64,000 nucleotides of DNA from Bryum argenteum (taxonomy: Eukaryota > Streptophyta > Bryopsida > Bryales > Bryaceae). This document shows, one piece after another, positions 21,624 to 32,867 of the stretch. Below the pieces are notes generated by a model. That model saw only the letters and a list, made by a program, of their open reading frames with translations. It was not told where the DNA came from and searched no databases. The stretch lies in NCBI GenBank assembly GCA_037043015.1, contig CM073328.1:7675409-7739408 (forward strand), in the 5' to 3' direction. Numbering within the stretch: position 1 is the stretch's first letter; every line of letters starts with the position of its first letter. Position numbers and translations under genes: made by a program.

Positions 21624-24600
21624 CCAAGAGATGGCGATGACGATAATGAGAATGGCGAGCATACTCCCTTGAGTATTCCGGAGACCCAACCCATGGAAGA
21701 GGATCGCAGTCTGCCGAACGTCCCGACACCATCCACTGGACAAGACATCCCCCCGCGCCATCACGTAAGTGACATTGAGAATGGGGACGGGCCACCGCTT
21801 ACTCCGGATGAAGGGGCCCAAGCACTGCTTCCTAGTGAGCATCTTGCTATTGTGCACGCAACGCACGCCCTTGGGCTTGCTTCACCGGAGAGAGAGCAAC
21901 AAATGGAGGGCCCGTCATCTCTTTCCGAGGATTCCGATGATGATGAGACCGCTAAACATCCTTCACATCTCAAGGATAAGGATATGAAGTTTAGCGAGCA
22001 CGAGATTCGAGTTTGCACCACGACGGACTCCGTTAAGGCCATCAAAGGGATTCTCAACAAACCGGAAGATAAGTCCCGGTTTCGAATTCCTTTATGTCGC
22101 CTTCAATCTTACCCGAAGGTTAGACCTGTTCTTGAAGCCGACGTGCAGAGGCTTCAAAATGAGTTTGCCCGAGGTTATAGGGAGGGTGATCGCGTCATGT
22201 ACGTCTCGTTATATGACGAGGATAGTCGGGATCTTCTTGTTTCCCCGGAGATTGTCAGCACTTGGGATGAACATTGGATGAATGAAAATAGACGATTCGA
22301 GGAAGACCTGTCTCGTGACGTCCACCTCCATCAATTTCAAGGCAAAATGTTTTTTGTCTATGAAGGGAATCATCGTTTGGCTGCATGGATGCGAGAGATT
22401 GCAGAGTTTCACCAAGAAGATCCTTCTTGGCACATTCGGGTTGACTGCATCGTGCTTCATGCACGGGGAAGGAATGGCGTTCTCGTCAATGCCATGGCTG
22501 ACGTCAATTGGTAAGTTGGTTGTCTTCCATGAAGTTCGATTTACATTTTTTTTCATTAACCTTAACTTCTTACATCCTCATGCATATGGTTTGAATTGTA
22601 GGTCGACCGAGAACGACTTCGTGAAGAGTAGTCTTCCAGCGAAGTTACAACGAATTCGGACGTTCGGATCCATGAAACTTGAGGCTTTCAGGGACTTGAT
22701 TTTGGAAGAGGCATATGTTTTTTGCCAAAAAGAGAAATCAAGGCGTACCACTTGGTATTCTCTGACAGTTGACGTATTCGTAGCATTCTTGTTCAAGGTA
22801 ATAATTTTAAGTATTGATCTTCCAAATACTGCTTATGACTATTGTCAATGTTATGTAATTTGTACTGTGTGATTTTCGTAATTCACAGAGAGAGGTTTCT
22901 CGGGCTCAAGACCTTGCTGCAAAGATTTACAAGGAGACCACTGCTAAAGAGAAGCAAACCGGACACGGGGTGTGGTTGGCTATGCATCATGCGCAACAGA
23001 AGACCATCAAAATCTTAAAGGGTCGAAATTTTGAGAAATTTATCGCGGTGGCTAATCCACAAAATGGCCCCAAGTTCTTCGACGAGGTACGTATAATATA
23101 TTATTGCTTTCTATTTGATTACCCGTAATATGATAATTGACGTGAGTTATGTCTTAATCAGATTACTACACATTACTCGACTTTTCCAGTACCCGAGTTG
23201 TCAATTGAGCGACTTCAAAAGATTGCTACATCTCATGTTGAGCCGGAATTCAAGGCAAAGTGGTTTGTCTTGGTGGAATAGCACGGATAATGAAAGACGA
23301 CTTGTGTGTTTTCCTTGGATCGTCCAATGAAAGAGAAAACCTTTGACTTTGGATTGAAGGCTTCTTTTTGGGCACAAGTATGCATGCTCTCTGATCAAAC
23401 TTATATTTTGGGTTGTTCGAATCTCTGAAACTATACCATGCTTTAATTCTCATTTACGTGATTCACAATCGTTTTTGCAGTTGGAGTTCGAGCTCGTACA
23501 AGAGTTCAATAAGATCCTCGAAAATCACGCTATGCCTATTGTGTGGAAAGAGGACGTTCTCCCTCCATCCGCTTACGTAGAGCATTGGAGGGTGCGCCTT
23601 TGGGATCACGCGTACCTTGCATATCTCGCACCAACAGCAGGCCCAAAGTTTGTCAAAGGAACCGATTTGAAGAAGTTCGAGAATGGCACGTTGATCATCA
23701 AACTCTTGGTCTATAGGTATTTTATGCTCCCCGCTTACTTATTTATTTGCTTTCTACTTGGTAATAATTGGTTTTCTTAACCATTTTGTTTTTCAGGTAC
23801 TTTACCCGCGAGTTGATGACCAAAGGTGCTCTTCGTTTGTCTTCTCTTCCCGAGTTTCTGAAGGATGCTCGTGATAAAGACTCCAAGCATAACGCATTCA
23901 CTCCTCGCCAAGATGAGAGGTTCTCAACAGTAGCCCTCAAGACTGGAGCTTGGTTTTTGGACTGCTCGGCCCCGTTCGTTCCTACGGAGGAGCAAGATCT
24001 TGCAGTGTCAATGGGCGTTGTCTCTGCACCTCAAGCTCGTATCGACATTGAAGACGACAATGATGCAGGAGACTTCGTCGACGATATGCCTAACCGAGCT
24101 CCTAAAGTTGGGAAGAAACGTGCTCAAGTGCCAAAGAAGATCACGACTGCGACCATGAACGCATCAATGTCTCAAGGTGGTCCTTCGTCACAAGCTGAAT
24201 CTGGTCCTTCCCTTACTCAGGCAAGTGAACGTCTTGGTGACGTTGATGGCTTGCCATCCCACGCCACAAAATTCAATCGGCTTGTTCGCGGTCGCGATGT
24301 GGTGCGTCCTGACTTGTCTGAGAAAGTAATTGCTAACGTATCACCCTTGCCCATATTCCTCGAGCACGGAGACATGGGTGAGGTTTTGAACTTGAGCGAC
24401 ACTAATTCCCGCATGGAACCTCAGGCTGTACGCATTATGCAGCATATTCGTAAGGTAAATCCATATTCTCATAATTTCATATTGTTTTCAATGTCCCTCT
24501 TTAATCGTGGTGATTTTATGACACTAATAATTGTTATACTTTATCGTCCAGGTTGGGAAAGGTCGTGATAAGCCCATTCAAAACATGACTATGAAGCCCA

Positions 24601-25862
24601 AACATCCCGGCATTGACCTAATCATCGCTGATGCACCTGAAAACCTTACGGTGCCTCTCATCGAACCACACGTTGTACCCATGTGGAACATGCGAGATGA
24701 CGATTATTTCGATAACGTGTTCGCATTTGCTGATGCGAATCTAACGGATGATGGGGTTATACTTCTCATGCACCCAAGGGATAGGGCCATTGAACGAGAG
24801 TTGGACGAGTGCACGTATAGTTACCGAGTTCAAGATTGTTCGTGGATGTGGGGTTATAACCCACTTCGTTTGACGTCCGCTTGTACTCTGCGGCAGAACG
24901 GTAAATCTCTGACGTTTATATTTCTATATTCTTTTCTTCGTTCAATTTGATAGATTGTAATGTGGTTTTCTAATCGCCCGATTGGATTGTGTAGACTCAG
25001 AACTTCCACATCAAGGTCTTTGCAAGAAAGGATGCAAAGTTTGAAATAAAGAGATCGAATGGTCTGGGGCGACTCGACATTCTCCCGGACGACAATGACA
25101 ACTTAACCAACTTCACCCACGCCGAAGACCGGATGTTACGCCCCGATGGGAAACCGTGGCGAGGCGCTCGGGAGAAGCATCCAGATTTCATCCAGTGTTT
25201 TATCGAGTGCTTGACCGACGAGAACGACATTGTGTTTGATTGGAGTGTTTCTACGGTATGTGGTTTATGTCAAGATTGAGGATAAATGTGATCAAGTGAT
25301 TTATACTAACACTTCCTCGAATTGTTTTTGTACGGGAGGAGCTTCGTTATCGCATGCAAACGAACGAATCGTTTTCTCATCGGCTTGGAGCGAGATGAGG
25401 AAATCTTCGCGACGATCTTGAAACCGATGTTAGAGCAATCGCAAAGTCGGCTTGATGCAAGCTCATCCAGAGATCTTACGAGAGGATGTGGAGCCTAGGA
25501 GGAAGAAACCTCGCAAGTACATGGGTGCGTTATATCGCGCTCTTTGTATTTTAACTTTTTATGACGCTTTTGTCAACGGGAATTTCTAAACTTCACTTTG
25601 GAATCTAGTCACACAGGATTGACTCAAGATTATCACTCCATTCGGATCTCATTCGAGTCCTCCATCGCCATTTGCGCTTTCCTCGTATCTTTGAGCGACT
25701 TGCGAAAAGCGGTGGGTGGCGGCTCCATCTCCTATTCGTGCTCAAGCCCCGTGACCAAAGTTTCCTCAGAGTGTATTGCGCTTCATAGATTTTGAAGTCG
25801 ACCAATGTGATGAAGAATTTGACTCGCCCCACGATAGCGACCATTCTCTTGATTACTATTGA
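21624..25862 (+). pseudogene. ParB-like/amino-methyltransferase-like gene, inner copy
   Basis: At least nine exons with GT-AG borders conserved against the outer copy: 21624-22510, 22602-22797, 22889-23086, 23162-23377, 23481-23716, 23797-24454, 24552-24900, 24995-25255, about 25339-25524, and a last exon ending at TGA 25862. Exon 1 carries a ParB/Srx-type domain: IPLCRLQSYPKVRPVLEADV, FFVYEGNHRLAAWM (G-N-H-R-x-x-A box), RVDCIVL. Exons 7-9 carry a permuted N4/N6 DNA-methyltransferase-like fold. First comes motif IV (DLIIADAPENL, where DPPY is expected) with FAFADANLTDDGVILLMHP; then GKPWRGAREKHPDF...DIVFDWSVSTG (motif I, FxGxG expected); then CKRTNRFLIGLERDEEIF. This is beta-class order. The middle (24.0-24.3 kb) is acidic and basic low complexity (GKKRAQVPKK). 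Frameshifts occur in exon 4 (two), near the exon 7/8 junction and in exon 9, so it is probably inactive. The assignment is by motif only. Confidence 0.62.
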
Positions 25863-26489
25863 ACTTAGCCTCCTATAGCTTTTGGCAACAATATTCGATA
25901 TTTTGAATTCGTATGTTTTCAACTCATTTATGAGTTACTATTACTTATTTATACATCTTGGCGTATTGGTTATATATTAAACCGTTTTAATTCTAATTAC
26001 CATGTCTAAACCGCTCTAATATTTTTTTGATCACGCCAATTCAAATTTGTTGTTTGAGTGAGAATCGGTGTATATAAAACTCAGTTTGTATTAAGAATGT
26101 TTATGAGGTAATTGGAATTTTGAAACCATAATATGTAAATTGAACAATTTTTTTCTTAAAAAAAAAAAAATCTATTTTTAGGGGTTCCCTCGTGTACGAG
26201 GAAGCCCCCTACTTCTGACAATTATGTCACCTTCTCTCCCCCTTCACGACTTTTGCTTGAGCGAGAGAAACCCTAAACCACCTAAACCCCTAAAGTGATG
26301 ACGTCTGTGATGACGTCAGCCCTAACCTATTGTATAGTGTACCCAAAAACCTAAACAAATGTGACTTAAGTCCACGGGTTTGGGAGCATTTACTTCTAAA
26401 CCCTATACCAATATTTCAGTTTTATTTACCCTAAACCGTGGTAATAGGATACTTAATATTCGTAAACTCAGGGGGATTTTTTTGGAAAT
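25863..26489. other. Right subterminal region of inner MULE
   Basis: No gene. It holds an isolated CCTCGTGTACGAGG palindrome (26188-26201), TGATGACGTC twice near 26297-26320 (palindromic TGACGTCA core, bZIP-type), GAAACCCTAAACC and the inverted CCGTGG motif near 26436. The outer copy also has TGATGACGTCAGCCCTAA near its right end (about 37809). Confidence 0.5.
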
Positions 26490-26533
26490 TTTCTCACCGC
26501 TCACCGCTCACCGCTCACGCCTGTGCATTCCCC
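26490..26533 (-). repeat. Right terminal region of inner MULE
   Basis: CTCACCGCTCACCGCTCACG... ending GCATTCCCC is the inverse of the left end. GTACTGTATA follows at 26534-26543. Confidence 0.75.
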
Positions 26534-26543
26534 GTACTGTATA
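26534..26543. repeat. Target site duplication, right (inner MULE)
   Basis: GTACTGTATA, identical to 9714-9723. Outer-element sequence resumes immediately after. Confidence 0.9.
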
Positions 26544-26748
26544 GGTGTGCTGAAGTGGCGATGAGTGTTATTGAGATACGCGTTTAGAGTAGTTAGGGTT
26601 AGAAGAACGGCGCATTCAAAGAGTATACAGTCATTGGGTTAGAAGAGATAATCCTCTTTGTTTTTAGTTGTATGATATAGTTTTATTCACAGAGTCACCC
26701 AGTTCAGAATATCGTGTCTTAAGTGGCAGGAGTTTGTAATTGTTCCCA
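26544..26748. promoter_or_regulatory. Divergent promoter region of outer MULE (right half)
   Basis: Before insertion of the inner element this was contiguous with 9429-9713. It leads directly to the ATG of the first plus-strand gene. No certain TATA box was assigned. Confidence 0.35.
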
Positions 26749-27551
26749 ATGGAGGGTGACAGTAGTCAAGTAGAGAGAGGGAAGGATGGCGGACGCGGAA
26801 AGAAGAAGAGAAGAGGTGGCATAAAGTTTTCTGGATCGAAAGCTTTGCGAAGGAGTGCGATGCGAAAGAAAGATGCGCCGGATGTGTCTGATGACGACCT
26901 CATGCAAGATACGGAAGAAGCGATTGATGAGTTCCTCCCCGGGAGGTTTAGAAAGAATGTGAAGATGCGAATGTTGAACTTGGACGCCATTACTGAGAAT
27001 ACTGGCTGTGAAGACAAAGGAGAACGGATTGACTGGAACGAAGGAGTGGAGGAGCTAGAGTCTAGTAAGCAATCGCTGAGCAGGAGTGGATCTCAAGAAT
27101 TTGGACGTCAGAGCATGGAGAAAGAGTTCGAAAAAGTAGTAAGTTTAAATGGTTGTTTGCGTTTGCAGTATGTGTAAAAATTGATGTGATATACAGTCTC
27201 AAATGTTTTGATGGATTTGTTTAGTGGGATGATATGGAGACATTCGTTGATGACATCTTTGGTGTTCATCCTCAGCAATTTGAAGCAGTAGCACATGGAA
27301 CAACCCAAGATTGTGAAGTGGAAGAACAGAAAGCGATGGATGGCGACAATGAAACAGACGAAGTGGAATTAGATCTGGAACGATCACCGGTACAAATCCC
27401 CAACTTTGGAGAGGAGGTTGATCTAGGGTGTCGTCCTGAGTTTATGATTTATGAACACCCTAATGGCTTCATTCAATGCTGGTTGATAGATAATAATGAG
27501 TTCCCATGGGCTGACGATGAGGACGTGAGCGAAGCGGTTCCTGATAGTTAA
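26749..27551 (+). CDS. Small basic-acidic nuclear protein gene, outer copy (two exons)
   Basis: Exon 1 is 26749-27138 and exon 2 27225-27551, joined in phase 0 across an 86-bp GT-AG intron (GTAAGT donor, TTGTTTAG acceptor). The ATG at 26749 gives MEGDSSQVERG (an in-frame ATG at 26740 is also possible). There is a basic motif KKKRRGGIKFSGSKALRRSA near the N-terminus, then an acidic second half. Exon 2 is acidic with YEHPNGFIQCWLIDNNEFPW near the end. The frame is intact, unlike the element's other genes. About 239 residues. The basic motif and the position next to the divergent promoter are shared with the inner copy at 17144. A nuclear regulatory role is guessed from the basic signal. No known domain was recognised. 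Confidence 0.6.
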
Positions 27552-29194
27552 TGTGTCACTAGTATGTAGACACAATGAAGCCTTTGATTAAACGTGAACT
27601 AAAACAGAAAGCGGATGTACTATTAGAAACGTCAGAATTCAATTCATAAAGATCATGTTCACAAACTTATCACTAAACTATGACTAGCATGTATTTTGTG
27701 TTCTTGTTCATGAATGTAACAAACAAAAATTCCTTTCTCTGAACTTTTATGATCCTATGAATTGCGTAATGATTTGTACTCATGTTCTTTGAACACACTC
27801 AAAAAAACCACGCCTTGCAAAAAACATTGGTAGTACAGATGGTCATAAGAATTTCATGCTCATAAAATTCCACATATCTGAAAGACCTCTATGCGATTGC
27901 ACACCTGAAAATGGAACGCCATCGGTAAGCTTCGGGCATTATAATTAATTCCAGTAAATAATATAAATAAAATTAAAGGTATCTTATCTATAATTTATGG
28001 GACTTCACTTCAAACACTCATGACACATAGGATCATCATAATTATCTTGAATTTTAAGGAAGTCTATAGAGAAAGCAAAATGTTCACTGAATTGGGTTAT
28101 GTAATGATTTCTTTATTAATTGGGGTATGTAATGCTATGAGTGAACTAAAATAGTTGTTACAAAACTAAAGCAGGATTTATTTGGGTGCAAAATTTCGGA
28201 AATAATGTCATTGAATAATTTAAACCGTTATCGATTAATGTATTCCAAATTGCTCACTAAACATTCTCGTTATATTATATTAGACCGTGCATGGTTTTTT
28301 ACAATGGAAGGTTAATGGAGTTTAGGAGAATGAAAACGATGTAAGGAACCCAATGCTCAGTATTGGTTTCCGGTTGGTGTGCAGATCACTGTATTTTAGT
28401 CGTACGAGCGTTTTTCGGTGCCCTCAGAGGGGCTGCGTAATGAGCCCCCCAATTTTTTTATGTATAGGCTGTAAATGCCTAGGAGTAGCATTCCATGGGT
28501 AATTTGGGGTCGCTGACCTTAAATTTAAATTGGAAATCATCGAAATCGGTCACCAGGGGGTCGAAATGGTGAATTCCACAAATTTTGATTAAAAATCTCA
28601 TTGCCTGATGGGCTCTTCGAAAAACGCTCGTAGGAGTGCACAACAGGGATCCCTGGTGTGCCGCCCCAGTCAAGCTCTTACTGGCCGCACCGAGGCTTGC
28701 AATCTGCTGCAACCTCAATATGATCGGCAGCATGCACTGAGAGCGTCACACAGCCCCCCCTCCACACTCTCTTAGCGTCTGTGTAGAACAGGCCGTCATG
28801 GCAGCGATAAATCATGCATTGGCGTCACCGCGACCCCCCCCACCACACTGTCTTAGTGGCTGAGTAGAAATGGCCGTCCCGGAGAAGATCCACATGGACT
28901 GTGGGTAGGCAGCGCAGAGATGGTCGGCGCATCAGAGCGCTCATCCTGCCGCACTTTTCGCGGACTCGGCGAGCCGCTAAGTTCGATGACTCGGCAGGGG
29001 CGCCGAACCTTTTCCCGGCTTTCAGCACCAACTTGCTTCTTTCAGTTCACGAGGTCGCCGTTTCTGAAGATTCCCTTCGGGACTGCGATGACCGGTGCTT
29101 GAGTGAATCCTGTTGTGAAGTGGTAGAGAGCTTGCAGTGAATCGAGAGAACTGAGAGCATCTTTTGAATCTGTTAGATGCAGATAGTTCCAGCA
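27552..29194. other. Intergenic region of outer MULE
   Basis: 27552-28400 is AT-rich with no gene recognised. A MITE-like element lies at 28403-28632. 28750-28900 contains two diverged units of a CCCCCC(T)CCACACT-TCTTAGYG sequence. An acceptor-like TTCCAG lies just before the 29195 ATG. Confidence 0.4.
28403..28632. mobile_element. MITE-like element with TACGAGCGTTTTTCG ends
   Basis: TACGAGCGTTTTTCG at 28403-28417 is inverted at 28618-28632. The internal sequence (GAGCCCCCCAATTTTTTTATG... AAATGCCTAGGAGTAG) is shared with the MITE at 57022-57221, whose inverted ends are different. Confidence 0.6.
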
Positions 29195-29449
29195 ATGGCG
29201 AATCCTGGAGGGGAGGTTCCGAATCCTGGAGGGGAGGTTCCGAATCCTGGAGGGGAGGTTCCGAATCCTGGAAGGGAGGTTCCGAATCCTGGAAGGGAGG
29301 TTCCGACGCCGCAGGAATCAAGCGACGATGTAAGCATCTTCACTCCCCCGACCATCTTCCTCATCTCTGGGGGGAGACAGTTGCAGTGCAAATTGAAAGG
29401 GAAAAGGGTGGTGATGAAGAAAGATATGAACCAGGAAGTCCACAGCAGG
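29195..29449 (+). CDS. First coding exon of the long plus-strand gene, outer copy
   Basis: The ATG at 29195 follows an acceptor-like TTCCAG, as in the inner copy. It encodes MANPGGEVPNPGGEV..., five heptads from a 21-bp tandem repeat (29202-29306), then DDVSIFTPPTIF and a basic stretch. A GTACGC donor follows at 29450. In the ATG frame the exon ends out of phase with the next exon at 32401. The neighbouring frame would be in phase, so a one-base shift within the exon is likely. Expansion of the 21-bp repeat distinguishes it from the inner exon at 18733. Confidence 0.4.
29202..29306 (+). repeat. 21-bp tandem repeat, five units
   Basis: Units of GAATCCTGGAGGGGAGGTTC+C (three) and a variant with GGAAGGG (two). 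Being a multiple of three it keeps frame and encodes a Gly-Gly-Glu-Val-Pro-Asn-Pro heptad. Confidence 0.85.
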
Positions 29450-29629
29450 TACGCTTTCACTCTCGCAAAGTAGACGTTCCCTCATTCACATTCCACGTTC
29501 GAAATACTGAACTGGAACTCTCGATTTCGGGGAGGCTCTCCTTCATGACATTTCTGTGCTTGGCATTTCGTGATTATGTGCTTGGGATTTCTGTGCTTGG
29601 CATTCCGTTTTTGCAGAGCCTTTGAAGCA

Positions 29630-31950
29630 GGCTCGTTGACGAGGCCTTCCTTCTAGCATCGGAAATGCCCAGAAGTTGAACTGGTTCTGAACTTGACTCG
29701 CGATATAGCGCTGTTTATGTAGTACTTCGATGCAGGTTCGTTGACGAGGCTTTCGGTCTTGCCTCGGAATTGCCCAATAGTTGAACTCCTTCAATGAACT
29801 TGACCCGCGATATAGCGCCGTTTATGTAGGCTTCGATGCAGGCTCGTTGACGAGGCCTTCGGTCTAGCCTTTGAAATGCTTGAAAGCTGAACTTATCAGA
29901 ACTGGTGCTCCAATATTGTGCCGTTTATGCAGAGCCATCAAGCCAAGTTCGTTGACGAAGCAACCGGATTGGCCTCCGAACTGCTCCATGCCGACTTGTT
30001 TTGAGTATTTGAGCCGTCAATGTTGTGCACTCTCGTTGACAAAGCCTCCCGTCTAGCCTACGAAATGCTTGAAAGCTGAACTGGTTCAGAACCGAACATG
30101 CGTGTAGTGCCGATTTTGCAGAGCCTTTGGTGCAGGCTCGTTGACGAGGCCTTCCGTCTAGCATCGGAAATTCCCCAAAAGTTGAATTGGTTCTGAACTT
30201 GACTCGCGATAGAATGCCGTTTATGTAGTACTTTGATGCAGGTTCGTTGACGAGCCTCCAAAACTTCGTAGCCTAGACCGAAGCCTCCGAAATGTGTGAA
30301 ACTGAACTGATCAGAACTGGTGCTCCGATATTGTGCCGTTTATGCAAGCCATCAAGCCAAGTTCATTGACGAAGCAACCGGATTGGCCTCCGAACTGCTC
30401 CATGCCGAATTGTTTTGAGTATTTGAGCCGTCAATGTTGTGCACTCTCGTTGACGAAGCCTCCGGTCTAGCTCACGAAATGCTTGAAAGCTGAACTGGTT
30501 CAGAACCGAACCTGCGTGTAGTGCCGATTTTGCAGAGCCTTTGGTGCAGGCTCGTTGACGAGGCCTTCCGTCTAGCATCGGAAATGCCCAGAAGTTGAAC
30601 TGGTTCTGAACTTGACTCGCGATATAGCGCCGTTTATTTAGTACTTTGATGCAGGTTCGTTGACGAAGCTTTCGGTCTAGCCTCGGAATTGCCCAATAGT
30701 TGAACTCCTTCAATGAACTTGACCCGCGATATCGTGCCGTTTATGTAGGCTTCGATGCAGGTTCGTTGACGAGGCCTTCGGTCTAGCCTCCGAAATGCTT
30801 GAAAGCTGAACTTATCAGAACTGGTGCTCCGATATTGTGCCGTTTATGCAGAGCCATCAAGCCAAGTTCGTTGACGAAGCAACCGGATTGGCCTCCGAAC
30901 TGCTCCATGCCGAATTGTTTTGAGTATTTGAGCCGTCAATGTTGTGCACTCTCGTTGACAAAGCCTCCCGTCTAGCCTACGAAATGCTTGAAAGCTGAAC
31001 TGGTTCAGAACCGAACATGCGTGTAGTGCCGATTTTGCAGAGCCTTTGGTGCAGGCTCGTTGACGAGGCCTTCCGTCTAGCATCGGAAATTCCCCAAAAG
31101 TTGAATTGGTTCTGAACTTGACTCGCGATAGAATGCCGTTTATGTAGTACTTTGATGCAGGTTCGTTGACGAGCCTCCAAAACTTCGTAGCCTAGACCGA
31201 AGCCTCCGAAATGTGTGAAAGCTGAACTGATCAGACTGGTGCTCCGATATTGTGCCGTTTATGCAAGCCATCAGTGCCAGTTCGTTGACGAAGCAACCGG
31301 ATTGGCCTCCGAATTGCTCCATGCCGAAGTTGATTTGAGATTTTTAGCCGTCGATGATGTGCCGTCAATTTGCACTCTCGTTGACGAAGCCTTCGGTCTA
31401 GGCTACGAAGTTCTCGGAAGTTGAACTGGCCCTGAATATTGAGTGCCTTCCTTCCCAGTTTCGTCAACGAGAGTGCAAACTTTATTTAGAGCCTTCGGCC
31501 TAGCCCCAAATGCTCGGAAGTTGAGTGCTATGATTGCTATGAGAATTCCCAGTTTCGTCAACGAGAAAGCAAACTGTATTTTCGAAAAATGAGAGTAGGA
31601 CCAGAAGTCCGGTTACCTCTACCAAATCGTTAGCTTCGTTGACGAAGCCTTGTGACTTGCCTCCGAAATGCTCGAAAGTTGAACTGATACTAAACTTGTA
31701 CTAATTTTTTAAGGCGCCAACTTCTTTCTTGATTGAGCACCTGGAGTTTATGAATTTTAAAATATTTGTTTAAGTGGCGTCAATACTAGATTCGTCGACG
31801 AAGTCCTCGGTTTGGCCTCCGAAATGCTCGAATTGGCCCTGAATGATGAGTGCCTTATTCCCTGTTTCGTCAACGAGAGTACAAATATTTTTGAACAAAA
31901 ATAGTGAGACTAGGACATGCTTCGCTAAGTTGTCAGTTTCGTAGACGAAT
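29630..31950. repeat. Satellite-like array of TCGT-TG-ACGA palindromes, outer MULE intron
   Basis: About 24 sites of YTCGTTGACGAR (or the inverse, TCGTCAACGA) are spaced mostly 85-117 bp apart, in units containing CGGTCTAGCCT, GAAATGCTTGAAAGCTGAACT and TGCCGTTTATG. Sites start at about 29631, 29738, 29841, 29948, 30033, 30137, 30243, 30360, 30447, 30550, 30656, 30762, 30867, 30952, 31056, 31162, 31279, 31377, 31463, 31553, 31635, 31791, 31866 and 31936. A block of about 919 bp is duplicated in tandem (spacing pattern of 29948-30360 repeats at 30867-31279). The last units decay while the palindrome core remains. The array fills the intron before the exon at 32401, the same place as the inner copy's cluster. 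Reverse-strand ORFs here are artefacts. Confidence 0.85.
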
Positions 31951-32400
31951 CTGCTATTTTGTAACCTTGACTTGGACTTCACTTGTTGTCATTTCCAATG
32001 CTATTCTCTATTTGCTCCGAGCAGGACGTTGAGAGGTCCGTATTGCTTTTTTTATGGAGTTTCACGGAAGGTCTAGATTTGGTATTTTAGTTTGCAACTT
32101 AACGACTAATGTGATGACTCTAAATATTTTTTGGTGTTTTTTTGTGGAAGAGTTAAATTTTCTTTAAGTCCTAGACTTTTGAAATTGAATTTTTTACTCG
32201 TATGTTAATTTATTGATTGCTATTATGGGGATCTCATAGATTAGGTGGGATATTGATATCAAGCACGGTATGTAGGAAATCATGAGTTGTTCTAGATCTA
32301 TACGTTTCATCATTAACATTTTAACACCAATATTTCTTCTCCTCTCTTATTGAGAATATTTTGCTTACACTTACAATTTTGGTTGTGTTTTTTGATGTAG
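31951..32400. other. Intron remainder, AT-rich
   Basis: No gene or repeat recognised. It ends in a T-rich tract and TTTTTTGATGTAG acceptor before 32401. Confidence 0.5.
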
Positions 32401-32709
32401 GAATCCATTGATTTCGAGCCGGAGGACTTGGAGTCTGAGAGCGATAGTAGTTTTTCTACCATGCAAGCTATAGTCTTAGACGTAGCTGATAATCGTTCTT
32501 TGGTTCGGGCACTTCCAGCTGCTACCTCAGATACTAACGCTGAATGTATTCAATCACCATTGACGGAGCCAGGGACCATGGTTGATGAAGAACAACCTAC
32601 TTATATGCAGGGTTTGAGGGCACGTAAGAAGCAATTGCGCTTGGAAGCTCTTGAACGTGCCAGACTTGGCCCGCGGCGTTCTAATAGAATTGCTGCAAAG
32701 TCTAACTAG
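32401..32709 (+). CDS. Short acidic protein exon ending in RRSNRIAAKSN, outer copy
   Basis: Phase-0 acceptor (GATGTAG). An acidic stretch (FEPEDLESESDSS) is followed by a basic C-terminus (LRARKKQLRLEALERARLG) and stop. It is the counterpart of 21122-21448 in the inner copy, with the stop at the same place. The frame is intact here although neighbouring exons are damaged. Function is unknown. Confidence 0.5.
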   Translation, partial: ESIDFEPEDLESESDSSFSTMQAIVLDVADNRSLVRALPAATSDTNAECIQSPLTEPGTMVDEEQPTYMQGLRARKKQLRLEALERARLGPRRSNRIAAKSN

Positions 32710-32867
32710 ATTTATATTGTTTATCTTCATGTCAATGTTCTGACTTGATACAATACGAAGGGTTCATGACACGGTTCATGTAGTTTTTAATTTCACTTTT
32801 TGCACTACCCTATTTCTATATGATTTGTCATTGTTGTTTACTAAATCTCATCGGTTCTCTTAAGCAG

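Larger units (their letters stand above)
9724..26533. mobile_element. Inner Mutator-like element, 16.8 kb, nested in the outer copy
   Basis: It starts GGACGTTACTGTGG and ends GCATTCCCC, the same termini as the outer element. GTGAGCGGTGAGCG-type short repeats lie just inside both ends, and an exact 10-bp duplication flanks it. It has the same gene order and orientation as the outer copy: transposase pseudogene on minus (about 10166-16344), small basic gene at 17144, long gene set 18733-25862 on plus. Protein similarity is clear but far from identical and introns differ greatly, so the two are distinct lineages of one family. It landed in the central promoter of its relative. Confidence 0.88.

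Noticed and set aside
29164-31470. Several reverse-strand ORFs of 60-116 codons with near-identical products
   Set aside because: They are translations of the tandem array and lack splice or start support.
19074-31950. CRISPR-like array of short palindromic repeats
   Set aside because: Spacing is irregular or satellite-like, spacers are themselves repeated, there are no cas genes, and the sequence is eukaryotic with introns.
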